From Clostridiales bacterium (GTDB lineage Bacteria; Bacillota; Clostridia; Monoglobales; Monoglobaceae), in NCBI GenBank assembly GCA_019419865.1, contig JAHZIG010000004.1, positions 91,094-155,093 on the forward strand: 64,000 bases of DNA, given 5' to 3'. The position numbers and the translations under genes are program-made. Positions 55,112 to 64,000 of this stretch are shown here, in pieces. The notes under the pieces were generated by a model. The model was not told the origin of the DNA, did not search any database, and worked only from the letters and a program-made list of their open reading frames with translations. Within the stretch, counting starts at the first letter, position 1. Each line of letters starts with the position of its first letter.

Positions 55112-55645
55112 TTAATTTGCTGCTTTGATCTCGGCAAGATAGGGCAGGTTGCGGTACTGCTCCGCGTAGTCCAAGCCGTATCCGACCACGAATACGTCGG
55201 GAACCTCCAACCCTATGTAATCGGCGTCGCACTCGACCTCCCGCCTCGCGGGCTTGTCGAACATCGCGCAGAGCTTAAGGCTCGCCGGCCCGCGGCTGAG
55301 TAGCTCCTTTCTGAGCTTAGCGATCGTCCTGCCGCTGTCGATTATGTCCTCTATTATCAAAACGTCGCGGCCTTTTATATCGACCGTCAGATCCTTGAGT
55401 ATCTTAAGCTCGCCGCCAACGGTCGAGTCGCCGTAACTCGAAACCTCCATAAAATTCACGGTAACGTCGCGGCTCAGCGCCCTTATTATATCCGCCATAA
55501 AAACGAAACAGCCCTTTAAGACCCCGACGCATAACAGCTCCGTACCTTCCGCGTAATCGCTCTCTATCTGCCCCGCGAGACGCCGGACGCATTCGCGTAT
55601 CTCCGCCTCGCTGAACAGGACCTTATCTATCTTCATATCTTTCAT
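55112..55645 (-). CDS. hpt: hypoxanthine phosphoribosyltransferase
   Basis: 177 residues. The PRPP-binding motif VLIIEDIIDSGRTIAKL is intact, and VGYGLDYAEQYRNLPY is typical of bacterial Hpt. It salvages hypoxanthine and guanine to nucleotides. The start overlaps the end of tilS by 23 bases, as is common for this pair. Confidence 0.96.
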   Translation of the reverse strand: MKDMKIDKVLFSEAEIRECVRRLAGQIESDYAEGTELLCVGVLKGCFVFMADIIRALSRDVTVNFMEVSSYGDSTVGGELKILKDLTVDIKGRDVLIIEDIIDSGRTIAKLRKELLSRGPASLKLCAMFDKPARREVECDADYIGLEVPDVFVVGYGLDYAEQYRNLPYLAEIKAAN

Positions 55646-57110
55646 AGGTTATTACCAATACGTTTTCGGTCGAGCGGGTCTTTTTATACTTCTCGCTCGC
55701 CCTTACCCCTATGACCGCGAGTATCTCGCCTTCGCAGCACAGGAGCGGTATCCTTCCCCTTTCGTCTCTGTTTATCTTCAGATCGATAAAAAAGCTCTTT
55801 AGCTTCTTCGCCTTACCGTTTTTATACACGATAAAACGATCCCCGTCGCGCCTGTTCCGAATTATCAAGCCCCTGTCCAAAACTCCGTCCGAGACCAGTT
55901 TATCATAGTCGAGCGTCTGTTCTCCGCCCCCAAGGCTCAGGGCGTCCTTATGGACTACCTCGAGCGAGACCCGGGCGCCTATCTCTTCTATGTCGTAGCT
56001 CCTGTTCTTTATCGAAACCGCCGCGCTCTCATTATTATAACTCTTATTTAACTCAACTTCAATACAAAAATCATTTTTTAAGTTATTTGTAATATCCGTC
56101 TCCTTAACGAACTCGAGCCAGCCGTATCTGTTAAACGCGACGAGCCCGCCCGGCATGTTCAGTCTCGCGGGCGTATCCTTTTCATAAAGCTCGTGTATCT
56201 GTTCGATATGCTTCTTCTCCAGCTTATAGCTCTTGCCCATTACGTTTCTTGCGCTGATCAGGATCAGCCTCGACCGTATAGCCCTGTCGGTCATCTTAAG
56301 CGAATCGATATGCAGCGCCTCCACCCTCTTCCCGGGCAGGGGCGAATTGAGCCGCTTGTTGAGCCGCTCGGCGTAGCCGTCTATGAATTCGGCGTCCTCG
56401 GCTATCGTATCCGCCATGTTCGAGAGCGTCTCTATTATATTGGGATTAAACTCCCTTTGGATATACGGGATCAGCTCGTTTCTGATCTTGTTCCGCGTAT
56501 AATCGTTTTCAAGGTTGGTGCTGTCGGTCTTGTAGTCGAGTCCGTTCAGCCTGCAGTATTCCTCGATCTCGCTCCGCTTAAGGGCTAAGATAGGCCGCAC
56601 GACGCCGTCCTCGCGCCTGTACTTGATCCCGCGGAGCCCGTTTAGGCCGCTTCCGCGCATGATCCGCATAAGCTCCGTCTCGGCCTGATCGTTCATATTA
56701 TGCGCCGTCGCGATCCTGTCTATGCCATGCTGTCGCATCAGCTCGTGAAAGAACGAATACCGGGCCCGCCGCCCGGCCTCTTCGCAGGATATCTTCTTCT
56801 CCTTCGCGATACGCGGCACGTCTACGCATTTTACAAAACATTCGACGCCCAGCTCTTCGCAGAGCCGCTCCACATACTCCCGGTCTCTCTCGGCTTCCTC
56901 GCCGCGGATACCGTGGTTCAGGTGCGCCGCATAGACCTTAATACCGTATCTCTCGCGCAGTCTGTGCAATATATGCAGCATACAAACCGAGTCGGCGCCG
57001 CCGGAGACGGCCGCCAGGATCTTGTCGTTCTTACCGAAAAGCGAACGCCGGTCGATCGTATCCGCGACCTTCTCTATCAATCCACGGCTGAAATCGTCCG
57101 TCTTAATCAT
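55623..57110 (-). CDS. tilS: tRNA(Ile)-lysidine synthase
   Basis: 495 residues. The PP-loop is AVSGGADSVCML near residue 34. HLNHGIRGEEAERD and the lysidine-specific C-terminal domain follow. It modifies the CAU anticodon of one tRNA-Ile so that it reads AUA. AUA (ata) codons are frequent in this window. Overlaps dnaB by 8 bases. Confidence 0.95.
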   Translation of the reverse strand: MIKTDDFSRGLIEKVADTIDRRSLFGKNDKILAAVSGGADSVCMLHILHRLRERYGIKVYAAHLNHGIRGEEAERDREYVERLCEELGVECFVKCVDVPRIAKEKKISCEEAGRRARYSFFHELMRQHGIDRIATAHNMNDQAETELMRIMRGSGLNGLRGIKYRREDGVVRPILALKRSEIEEYCRLNGLDYKTDSTNLENDYTRNKIRNELIPYIQREFNPNIIETLSNMADTIAEDAEFIDGYAERLNKRLNSPLPGKRVEALHIDSLKMTDRAIRSRLILISARNVMGKSYKLEKKHIEQIHELYEKDTPARLNMPGGLVAFNRYGWLEFVKETDITNNLKNDFCIEVELNKSYNNESAAVSIKNRSYDIEEIGARVSLEVVHKDALSLGGGEQTLDYDKLVSDGVLDRGLIIRNRRDGDRFIVYKNGKAKKLKSFFIDLKINRDERGRIPLLCCEGEILAVIGVRASEKYKKTRSTENVLVITYERYEDR

Positions 57111-58506
57111 CTCTTATACCGCTCCAGTCAACAAATTTTGTATAATTGCCGAGCCAGGTCAGATACTCGTAGCCCGTCTCGCCGTTTCTGTGCTTGTCGA
57201 ACTTGACCTTGACCTTGTTCGGCTCCTCAGTCTCGGGGTCGTAATAGCCTTCGCGGTACAGGAACATTACCATATCCGCGTCCTGCTCGATAGCTCCCGA
57301 CTCTCTGAGGTCGCTGAGCACCGGCTCCTTGGTCTCGCGCTTTTCGACCGCGCGCGAGAGCTGGGACAGCGCTATTATCGGTATCTCCAGATCGTTGGCC
57401 AAGACCTTCAGCGTTCTCGATATCTCCGAAATCTCCTGCTGCCTGTTGCCGGCGCTCCTGCCCGAGGCGCTCATAAGCTGCAAATAGTCGATTATCACCA
57501 TGTCGAGTCCTCTCTCCATCTTCAGCTTCCTGCATTTCGCGCCTATCTCGGACGCGGTTATGTTTGAGGAATCGTCGATATATATCTTGGACTCGGCCAA
57601 AAGCGCCATCGCCTCGCCGAGCTTGCCCCAGTCCTCGTCCTTGATGTCACCGGTCTTGATACTCGCCGAATCGACGTTTGCCTGGCTGGAGAGCATCCTG
57701 TTGGCTATCTGTATGCCCGGCATCTCGAGGCTGAATATGGCCACGCAGGCGTCGCCCTTTATCGCGGCGTTTTGCGCGATGTTGAGCGCGAACGAAGTCT
57801 TTCCCATACCCGGTCTCGCCGCGATCAGGATCAGCTCGGACGAATGCAGCCCGGACGTCCTCTTGTCTATATCTATAAACCCGGTCGTTATCCCCGTGAG
57901 GTCGCCGTCAGTCTTGGACAGCTCCTCTATCCTGTCTATGCTCTGCTCGATATACACGCCCAGCGGAGTCAAGCCCTTAGCCGTTCGGCTCTGGGTGATA
58001 TTTATTATTCCCTGCTCCGCCATTCCAATTATGTCGTCTATATCGTTGTCGCCCCGGTAACAGGTCGCGGTTATCCCCTCTGTCACGGCGATGAGCTGCC
58101 GAAGCTCCGACTTATCCCTGACGATCGTCGCGTAATGCTTAACGCTGGCCGGATCGGTAGACGGCACCTCGTCGATAAGCCGCATCAAGAACCTGCCCGC
58201 GTCGATCTTATCGTAGACCCCGTTTAGCTTGAGCCTATTGGACAGCGATATATAGTCGATCGGCTCGCCGGAGTTATATAGAAAAACTATGGCGTCGAAC
58301 ACCTCTTTGTGCCTGTCTACATAAAAATCGTCCCGTCCGACTATCCCGATCGCCTCCGGGATGATCTCTTTTGAAATGATCATTGCGCCGAGAACCGCCA
58401 TTTCAGCTTCGTTACTAAACGGCATGCTCTTTTCAAATCCGACCGGCTCCCGCGCGTCGCCGCCCCGGTCGGAGGCTTCGATCTCGTCGAAATTCATCTC
58501 GTCCAT
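57103..58506 (-). CDS. dnaB: replicative DNA helicase DnaB
   Basis: About 467 residues from ATG 58506 behind GGGGTG. The N-terminal collar (30-130) includes EMAVLGAMIIS. The RecA-like core has Walker A ARPGMGKTSFALNIA and the Walker B IIDYLQLM. The hexamer drives chromosome replication forks. No intein is present, unlike many DnaB proteins. Followed by tilS-hpt. Confidence 0.96.
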   Translation of the reverse strand: MDEMNFDEIEASDRGGDAREPVGFEKSMPFSNEAEMAVLGAMIISKEIIPEAIGIVGRDDFYVDRHKEVFDAIVFLYNSGEPIDYISLSNRLKLNGVYDKIDAGRFLMRLIDEVPSTDPASVKHYATIVRDKSELRQLIAVTEGITATCYRGDNDIDDIIGMAEQGIINITQSRTAKGLTPLGVYIEQSIDRIEELSKTDGDLTGITTGFIDIDKRTSGLHSSELILIAARPGMGKTSFALNIAQNAAIKGDACVAIFSLEMPGIQIANRMLSSQANVDSASIKTGDIKDEDWGKLGEAMALLAESKIYIDDSSNITASEIGAKCRKLKMERGLDMVIIDYLQLMSASGRSAGNRQQEISEISRTLKVLANDLEIPIIALSQLSRAVEKRETKEPVLSDLRESGAIEQDADMVMFLYREGYYDPETEEPNKVKVKFDKHRNGETGYEYLTWLGNYTKFVDWSGIRDD

Positions 58507-58598
58507 CAATAATCACCCCTTTGCTAAAATTGTAATTTATAAATTAAGTACGTAAATCAAGTATAAAACTTAAATCGCGTTCCGGCTCCGCCCGCGGT

Positions 58599-58915
58599 TT
58601 CTAAGCTTCCGCCGCGTCAAATCCTGCGAGACCGCTTTGATACGACGCTTGTTCTAACTTCAAACGCGCCTCAGCTTCGCGCATACAAAGCCGTTCGGCG
58701 CTTCTCAAATCTCCGCGCGTCTCTCCTAAACTCCGCAATCCGCTTGGCATACGCCGCCGTTTATCACCCGGCGACCTGAGCCAAAACGTTCGTAAACTCT
58801 CGAATATAGGTCCGGTATCGTCTCTGTATTTCTGAGTTTCCGCCGCGTCAAACCCGGCTAAATCGCTTCGATACGACGCTTGTTCTAACTTCAAACGCGC
58901 CGTATAAAACCCGTT
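58599..58915. repeat. two copies of a 64-bp direct repeat between rplI and dnaB
   Basis: 58607-58670 and 58838-58901 are about 90% identical; the last 32 bases are identical. Both are followed within 30 bases by CCGTTCGGC. A 97-codon frame covers both but has no RBS and translates the repeat twice, so I do not call it a gene. Likely a dispersed repeat family. No other feature is seen in 58510-58921. Confidence 0.75.
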
Positions 58916-58921
58916 CGGCTC

Positions 58922-59368
58922 TTACTGCTCCGTGACCTGAACTTTGAACGTTCCGACGACGCCCGGGTAAAGCGTCACGTTGACGTCGCGTATCCCGCAG
59001 CTCTTGATCCCGTCCGGCAGGTCGATCTTGCGCTTATCCACGGTTATGTTATACTGATCCTTGAGCGCCTGCGCCACGTCCTTGGAGGTTATCGAACCGA
59101 AGAGCTTGCCCTCTTTCCCGGCTTTGGCCGTGAGCTTGACCGTAAAGTCCTTCATCCTGTCGGCTATGTTCTGAGCCTTAAGCTCCTCCTGATTCTTTCT
59201 GTACTGCTCCGCGCCCTTTTTGCTTTCAAGTTCGTTTATCGCCTGCTTGGTCGCGACCTTGGCGAGTCCTTTTTTAAGCAGGAAATTATTCGCGTAGCCG
59301 TCGCTTACGTTTATAAGATCCCCCTTCTTGCCCTGTGATTTAACGTCCTGAGTCAATATTACTTTCAT
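58922..59368 (-). CDS. rplI: 50S ribosomal protein L9
   Basis: 148 residues from ATG 59368 (AGGAGG upstream). The L9 signature is GKKGDLINVSDGYANNFLLKKGLA, and the usual two domains are joined by a long helix. It stabilises the 50S stalk. Order gdpP-rplI-dnaB is typical of Bacillota. Confidence 0.97.
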   Translation of the reverse strand: MKVILTQDVKSQGKKGDLINVSDGYANNFLLKKGLAKVATKQAINELESKKGAEQYRKNQEELKAQNIADRMKDFTVKLTAKAGKEGKLFGSITSKDVAQALKDQYNITVDKRKIDLPDGIKSCGIRDVNVTLYPGVVGTFKVQVTEQ

Positions 59369-59449
59369 TGCGTATGTCCTCCTAATCAATATAGTTTAGA
59401 TTGAATATCAATATGTTTTAGCTTAATTATAGCCGTGTTATCGTAATAG

Positions 59450-61474
59450 TTAATCGTCGTAGAGTACCGAATCGATCGCGGCCTTAAGCTGCATCTCGGC
59501 GATACCCAGCCCCGAATTGGAAAGCTGCGCCCCGGCTATCGTTATGTGACCGCCGCCGCCGAGCTTTTCGAGTATGAGCTGAACGTTTATGCTGTCGAGC
59601 GAGCGTCCGCTGATCACGATCTTATGCCCGATCTTCGCAAGTACGAAAGACGCCTCTATCCCGGAAACGTTCAAAAGCTCGTCGGCCGCCTGAGCCACGA
59701 CCACCTGACTGCCTTCGCTGCAGTCGCCGCACACGGCGATGGCTATATTATCCCTGTATATCTTCGCGCTCGCTATGATATCCGACTTTTTGACGCAGTC
59801 CTTAAAATCGTTCTTGAACAAGCGTCTGACCTTGACGGGATCGACTCCCATTCTTCTGAGATACGCCGCCGCCTCGAACGTCCTGACCCCGGTCTTAAAG
59901 GTGAAGCCCTTGGTGTCTAAGTAGATCCCGGCGTACAGCGCCTCGGCCTCCATGACGTTTATGCGGCCGTTGTCCTGAATGTACTGAAGTATCTCGGTCA
60001 CAAGCTCGGACGTGGAAGACGCGTACGGCTCGTGATAGGTCAGCACGGCGTCGTCGATGAAATCCTCCGAACGCCTGTGGTGGTCTATTACCACTACCGA
60101 CTTCGCGGCCTTTAAGACCTCTTTATATTCGACCATAGAACGCCTGTGGGTGTCTACGACTATCAGCAGCGTCTGCTTATCCATTACGTTGAGCGCCTTC
60201 TCGCCCGATACGATCCCGTTTTCGTATTCAGACTTTTTGATAAATCCGTCGAGCAGCAGCTTTGTGTTGTTCTTGTTTCTGTCGATCGCGATATACGCCT
60301 CTTTATTCCGGCTTTTTATCGCTCTGAACAGACCGATAGCCGCTCCGAACGCGTCCATATCGGCCGACTTATGGCCCATTATTATGACGTTCGACGCTTG
60401 GTTTATAGCCTCGCGCAGCGCGTGAGCTACGACTCTCGCTTTCACCTTGGTGCTCTTTTCGACCTCCCTCGACTTGGCGCCGAAGAAGTTGTACGAGACC
60501 GGCGTCTTCACAACGGCCTGATCCCCGCCGCGGCCGAGCGCCATATCCAGCGCGAGCCTCGCCATTTTCTCATTGTCGGGCAGGCTGTCTCCGCCCTTGC
60601 CCACGCCTATGCTCAGCGTGACCGGTATCTTATTCTCAAGATTTATATTCCTTACCGCCGTCAGCACGCTGAATTTATCTTTGAGTATTACTTCCTCGTA
60701 CTCCTTTTCCCTGAATATCACCAGGAACTTTTCTCTCTCGTACCTTGTGGAAATACCGCCGCCCGAAGCTACCCAGGCGTTGACGCAGCGTTCTATCTCG
60801 CCGATCAGCGCGCCGTGGTTGGAGTTCGGGGTCTCCTTAATGACTTCGTCGTAGTTGTCTATTATGACCATACAGTGCACCGGCTTGATGTCGTTGTACA
60901 TCCGCTTTAGATCGAGCTCGTCGGTCTTGTCGATAAAATACAGCCCTATCATGGTATTGATGGCTTCTTCTCTGTCGACCCGCTCCGTCTTGCCGTTTAT
61001 CTTATACGTACGCCCCTTATATTCCATGGTCTCGCTGACGAAACCGTCGCTTTCGATATATTTCGTAAGCTGTATATCCGGAAAAAATTCGCGTATATGC
61101 TCGCCGTAAAAATTATCCCTCTCGACCATCTGCGAAAACGCGTCGTTGTACCAGCATACCGCGCCGTCTACCGTTAAGACGACCATCGGCTCCGGAAACG
61201 TCTTTACCGCGGTCTTGGTCGTATCCTCCAAACAGAACGCATACGTCTGCATATACCTGAAAAACTTCAATTTTCTGATACGCAGGCTTATCAGACCGTA
61301 TATAAAAACTCCGGCCGCGGCGACGATCTCAATTATCCCGATAACGGGACGGTCGGCGAAAATGAGAGTAAGAACGCCGAAAACAAAGATCGCCGCAGAA
61401 AATATTACTGTATTCTTAAACGCGCTTGCAAACTCATAATTTGTCAGTTCCTTACTTATCTTCACCGCTATCAC
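59450..61474 (-). CDS. gdpP: cyclic-di-AMP phosphodiesterase GdpP
   Basis: 674 residues. Two membrane helices, a PAS-like domain (about 85-180), a degenerate GGDEF domain (180-310) and the DHH/DHHA1 phosphodiesterase are present. DHH motifs include MGHKSADMDAFG, DTHRRS, IDHHRRS and GGGGHITIAG. It degrades c-di-AMP and so affects wall and potassium balance. GTG start overlaps yybS by 23 bases. Confidence 0.95.
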   Translation of the reverse strand: MIAVKISKELTNYEFASAFKNTVIFSAAIFVFGVLTLIFADRPVIGIIEIVAAAGVFIYGLISLRIRKLKFFRYMQTYAFCLEDTTKTAVKTFPEPMVVLTVDGAVCWYNDAFSQMVERDNFYGEHIREFFPDIQLTKYIESDGFVSETMEYKGRTYKINGKTERVDREEAINTMIGLYFIDKTDELDLKRMYNDIKPVHCMVIIDNYDEVIKETPNSNHGALIGEIERCVNAWVASGGGISTRYEREKFLVIFREKEYEEVILKDKFSVLTAVRNINLENKIPVTLSIGVGKGGDSLPDNEKMARLALDMALGRGGDQAVVKTPVSYNFFGAKSREVEKSTKVKARVVAHALREAINQASNVIIMGHKSADMDAFGAAIGLFRAIKSRNKEAYIAIDRNKNNTKLLLDGFIKKSEYENGIVSGEKALNVMDKQTLLIVVDTHRRSMVEYKEVLKAAKSVVVIDHHRRSEDFIDDAVLTYHEPYASSTSELVTEILQYIQDNGRINVMEAEALYAGIYLDTKGFTFKTGVRTFEAAAYLRRMGVDPVKVRRLFKNDFKDCVKKSDIIASAKIYRDNIAIAVCGDCSEGSQVVVAQAADELLNVSGIEASFVLAKIGHKIVISGRSLDSINVQLILEKLGGGGHITIAGAQLSNSGLGIAEMQLKAAIDSVLYDD

Positions 61475-62456
61475 CAGCCTCTTTTATCTTCCTAAAATCA
61501 TATACCGCGTCGACCATCCCCGCTATCGTGAGCGCTATGAATATCAGATATATGAACATATACCCGAACAACGCGACGGCCGCGTAGATCCCAAACCTCG
61601 CGTAGCCCGACTTCACCATAGCCGACAGCTTGTAATCGATAAACGACAGTCCGCAGACCGCCATGATGAATACAAGTACCGTGACCGTGTTCTTAAGCCC
61701 CTGCGTGTACACCGTCGTATCGAACGAGAGCGACGCGACTATGAACAATATCGCCGATATATAAGCGAGCGGCTTCGGGAGCTTGAGCATGTTGAACTTG
61801 GTATAATTTATATTCTCTATCCCGGCTCTGCTCAGCACGAACACCGCGCACATATAAACCGCGTATCCTACGACCAGAGCTACGATCATGATTATCGCCG
61901 GCGTGTAGAAGGCCAGAGAATTTTTCGCCTCGTCTATGACCGCGTTAAATTGGTTTACCGCCGCCGAGACCGTCGCGTTTGTCTCTCCGAGACTTGCCGA
62001 GGCCGCGGCTACTATCTCCTTCATAGCGTCCGCCGACTGGTTTATCACGTCCAGCAGGATATTCCCGCTCGAAGTCGTCGCGTTCAGGATCAGTATTTGA
62101 AGCAGAAACCCGAACAATACCGTGACGATCGACGCCGCCGCGGACGCGCCGAATGAATATTTATTCTTGATACAATACCCTATCGCAATACCGGGCAGTA
62201 TCTTGACCGCGCTTATTATAAACCCGCCGAAGACGTCTCCGGTTATTATAAACATTATCAAAACCGCCGCAGCGTAGGATATGCACGAGAACGCAAACTT
62301 ATGTTTTACCGCCACGTAAGCTACCGGAGTTCCGATAAAAAACAGCGCTACGCCGCCTATTATGGGGACGTGAATATTTATCAATAATAAAACCACGGTC
62401 AGCGCCGCGCTCACGGCTCCGGCGCTAAGCCCCTTTATATTACTGCTTTTGCTCAT
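61452..62456 (-). CDS. yybS: YybS-like DUF2232 membrane protein
   Basis: 334 residues with eight or more membrane segments. It matches the YybS/DUF2232 type by size and by sitting before gdpP. A short C-terminal acidic tail overlaps gdpP. Function unknown; the ECF-transporter-like fold suggests a small-molecule transporter component (inference). Confidence 0.88.
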   Translation of the reverse strand: MSKSSNIKGLSAGAVSAALTVVLLLINIHVPIIGGVALFFIGTPVAYVAVKHKFAFSCISYAAAVLIMFIITGDVFGGFIISAVKILPGIAIGYCIKNKYSFGASAAASIVTVLFGFLLQILILNATTSSGNILLDVINQSADAMKEIVAAASASLGETNATVSAAVNQFNAVIDEAKNSLAFYTPAIIMIVALVVGYAVYMCAVFVLSRAGIENINYTKFNMLKLPKPLAYISAILFIVASLSFDTTVYTQGLKNTVTVLVFIMAVCGLSFIDYKLSAMVKSGYARFGIYAAVALFGYMFIYLIFIALTIAGMVDAVYDFRKIKEAGDSGEDK

Positions 62457-62567
62457 TTCGATCTTTGCCTTTCTTCTGATGATACAGATTTATCCATAAT
62501 GCCGATCCGGCTTCAGCCGCGTCCTAAACCGGACGCGCCAACTCCCAAACGGGCGCCGGCCGCTTTC

Positions 62568-62873
62568 CTACGGCTTTATATTCTCCAAAAGCCGGCTCAG
62601 ATCGCCGTATCTCTTCTCGAGGATATGATTATCCGCGATCCCCCGCCTCAGCGCCGCCGACATCATGGAATTGATATCGTCGTAATCCAAGCCGAGCCTG
62701 AACGCAAGTATATAGACGAGCGCGATCAGATTGGCCGAATCCTCGGTCAGGTTCGTCAAGGTTTCGTTGTCCGGCTCCGCGGCTATATCCCCCATCAAGT
62801 CCGTCAGCTTCTGCATGATCTCGACCTTGATCAGCTCCACCGCCTTAATATTGTTAGCAATATCTATTTCCAT
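62568..62873 (-). CDS. MazG-like family protein
   Basis: About 101 residues from ATG 62873 with AAAGGAAG; the longer frame runs into the repeat array. All-helical, like the small MazG-related proteins found near yybS in Clostridia (NLIALVYILAFRLGLDYDDI). The canonical NTP-pyrophosphatase acidic pairs are not complete, so activity is uncertain. The array of 19-bp repeats lies directly upstream. Confidence 0.7.
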   Translation of the reverse strand: MEIDIANNIKAVELIKVEIMQKLTDLMGDIAAEPDNETLTNLTEDSANLIALVYILAFRLGLDYDDINSMMSAALRRGIADNHILEKRYGDLSRLLENIKP

Positions 62874-62888
62874 AAAACATCTTCCTTT

Positions 62889-63098
62889 AATACGCCGCAG
62901 TATTCGCAATACATCGCAGTATTCGTAATACGCCGCGGTATTCGCAATACGCCGCGATATTCGTAACGCCCCGCGGTATTTGTAACGCATTGCAATATTC
63001 GTAATATCTCCGCAGTATTCGCAATACATCGCAGTATTCGTGATACGCCGCGGTATTCGCAATACGCCGCGGTATTCGTAATACTCTGCAATATCCGC
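62889..63098. repeat. eleven tandem 19-bp repeats with a higher-order duplication
   Basis: Unit AATACGCCGCGGTATTCGC repeats 11 times (one is 20 bp). Variants alternate, and a block of about 75 bp (units 1-4) recurs at units 7-10, offset by 115 bp. Each unit has inverted ends AATAC/GTATT, so the array can form a row of short hairpins. It is not a CRISPR (no spacers). It lies between the MazG-like start and dnaD. Confidence 0.9.
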
Positions 63099-63109
63099 GT
63101 CCGCATTTA

Positions 63110-63499
63110 TGCATTACTATAGTATTCTAATTATTTTACCAAACTTTTTAAGGTTTTTCAACTGTTTTATAAGAATTTTATTATATTAAGCGGATTTACT
63201 CCCCATATAGACGATACGAATCTTAAAGCGCAGATCGCGGCTCGACGATTACGATTCAGGACCCGAAAGCAAAGCGGTCGAATTTTTCCTAACCCTCGCC
63301 CGACTCGGCTGCGACGTTCGTTTCGGCGCCGCCCCTTCGCGCTCCCAAGCTCCGCAAAGAACGCCGGATAACTGTCAACTATTATAGCTTTACATATCGC
63401 CCGAACCCTTATATTCCCAGGATCCGCCTGGTCGCGTCGTAATCGCTACCCCCTTGTCTCCGCCGTCCGCCCGCTTCGCTCGTCGCCGCAACTCCTTGA
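63110..63499. other. gene-free stretch downstream of dnaD
   Basis: No supported gene, tRNA or riboswitch is seen. Part of it reads open on the minus strand just after the dnaD stop, but without a start and RBS. Confidence 0.4.
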
Positions 63500-64000
63500 T
63501 CAGCTTCCGTCTAAGTAAACGTCTAAAAGTCTGTCCAAATTTCTCTCTATCTCGTCGTAATCCGTCTTGTTTGTGTCGGTATAGTTGTTAAAAGCGTTCT
63601 TCTTGACCCCAAAGGCCTGATACGGATCCCTTTCCGACTTGCGCCTCTGATACGCTTCCTTTTGCCGCATGAATCCGTCTAAAGTCTTTATACCCAAGTT
63701 CAGTTTATCCTCGACTATCGCTTTGATATACGAAAACTTTTTCACTCCCTCCAACGCCGCCTCGTCTATCGCCGCGTTTATCATCTCCGGTTCCGCGCCC
63801 GCGTCTAACCATTCTCGAGCGCAGTCCATCTGTTCTTTAACGAGTCCGTAACCGATACGATCTCGATAGTGTTCCGTAACTTTATCTATTTCATAATTAG
63901 ATAGTATATCTGCATCGGCGGCTGCGGCAGCGGCGGCGGAGGCGTAAGCCGACGCTTCGCCTGCTTTACTTTCCTCTGCTTTACTTTCATTTACTTTACT
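63500..64000 (-). CDS. DnaD-family replication protein, 3' part (runs off the window)
   Basis: The frame is open from 63500 to the window edge, so the true start lies beyond 64000. The visible 166 residues hold a low-complexity linker (repeated ESKA units and an Ala run) and then the DnaB/DnaD C-terminal domain. That domain is VTEHYRDRIGYGLVKEQMDC..EWLDAGAEPEMI and FSYIKAIVEDKLNLGI. It probably helps load DnaB at the origin. Only the C-terminal half is in view. Confidence 0.85.
   Translation of the reverse strand, partial: SKVNESKAEESKAGEASAYASAAAAAAADADILSNYEIDKVTEHYRDRIGYGLVKEQMDCAREWLDAGAEPEMINAAIDEAALEGVKKFSYIKAIVEDKLNLGIKTLDGFMRQKEAYQRRKSERDPYQAFGVKKNAFNNYTDTNKTDYDEIERNLDRLLDVYLDGS

Noticed and set aside
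58601..58894. 97-codon minus-strand frame between rplI and dnaB
   Set aside because: It is only the translation of the two direct repeats and has no ribosome binding site.
62889..63098. CRISPR array
   Set aside because: Units are contiguous 19-mers without spacers, and no cas genes are near.
62864..63114. Frames rich in Arg, Tyr and Ile over the 19-bp array
   Set aside because: Repeat translation; present in several frames, with no RBS.

Overview
The window looks like a chromosome segment of an anaerobic, endospore-forming member of the Clostridia (Bacillota). Supporting signs are AGGAGG ribosome binding sites, sporulation genes (sigK, spoIIID, spoIIGA-sigE), a type I dockerin-like module on a secreted protein, a fructose PTS, the rpsB-tsf pair and the yybS-gdpP-rplI-dnaB order. 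Base composition is near 50% GC, with frequent GTG/TTG starts. The genus cannot be fixed from the sequence.

Layout. 1-5220 is the right end of an AT-richer mobile element: XRE regulators, a DUF6076-like protein, a D5/P4-type primase-helicase and small proteins. It stops inside the sporulation sigma factor gene sigK. Only the 5' part of sigK (5221-5547) is present, so this is a skin-like intervening element. 5570-8440 holds a possible structured RNA, a TrpB2-type tryptophan synthase beta chain, a tiny XRE protein and an N-terminally extended SpoIIID. 8442-10880 is a MATE exporter with a divergent AraC regulator. 10961-14640 is the fructose operon fruR-fruK-fruA behind a consensus promoter. 14999-19425 is a MoxR/DUF58/transglutaminase membrane operon. 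19733-22042 is a rare-looking fusion of an XRE-cupin regulator to an acyl-CoA synthetase. 22365-25058 is a secreted protein with two long internal repeats and a dockerin. 25476-27200 is rpsB-tsf.

27520-31800 holds a DUF5050-like membrane protein, GtrA, a GNAT enzyme and spoIIGA-sigE, whose promoter has the over-long spacer expected for Spo0A control. 32114-35435 is the lysine/DAP operon asd-dapA-dapB-ACT. 35982-37763 is a secreted DUF3089 hydrolase. 38120-41233 is a type 2 isoleucyl-tRNA synthetase. 41533-45593 has an SDR enzyme, a receptor-like Ser/Thr kinase with three SH3b repeats and an M14 carboxypeptidase. 45722-49583 is an accessory block: HxlR and MmcQ/YjbR on the minus strand, and an esterase, a stand-alone amino-acid adenylation enzyme and a GNAT on the plus strand. 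49769-51995 makes cell-envelope polymer precursors (wecB/mnaA and tagO/wecA). 52048-54482 is trpS and an aminotransferase. 54602-62873 is the run MazG-like, yybS, gdpP, rplI, dnaB, tilS, hpt and a small membrane protein, all on the minus strand. The right end has an array of eleven 19-bp repeats and a truncated DnaD-family gene.

The most interesting themes are the split sigK with an element-borne regulator directly downstream of its truncated reading frame, the matching mother-cell promoter motifs upstream of sigK and spoIIID, an unassigned terminator-ended RNA between sigK and trpB2, the 19-bp repeat array beside dnaD, and the adenylation-GNAT-esterase cassette.
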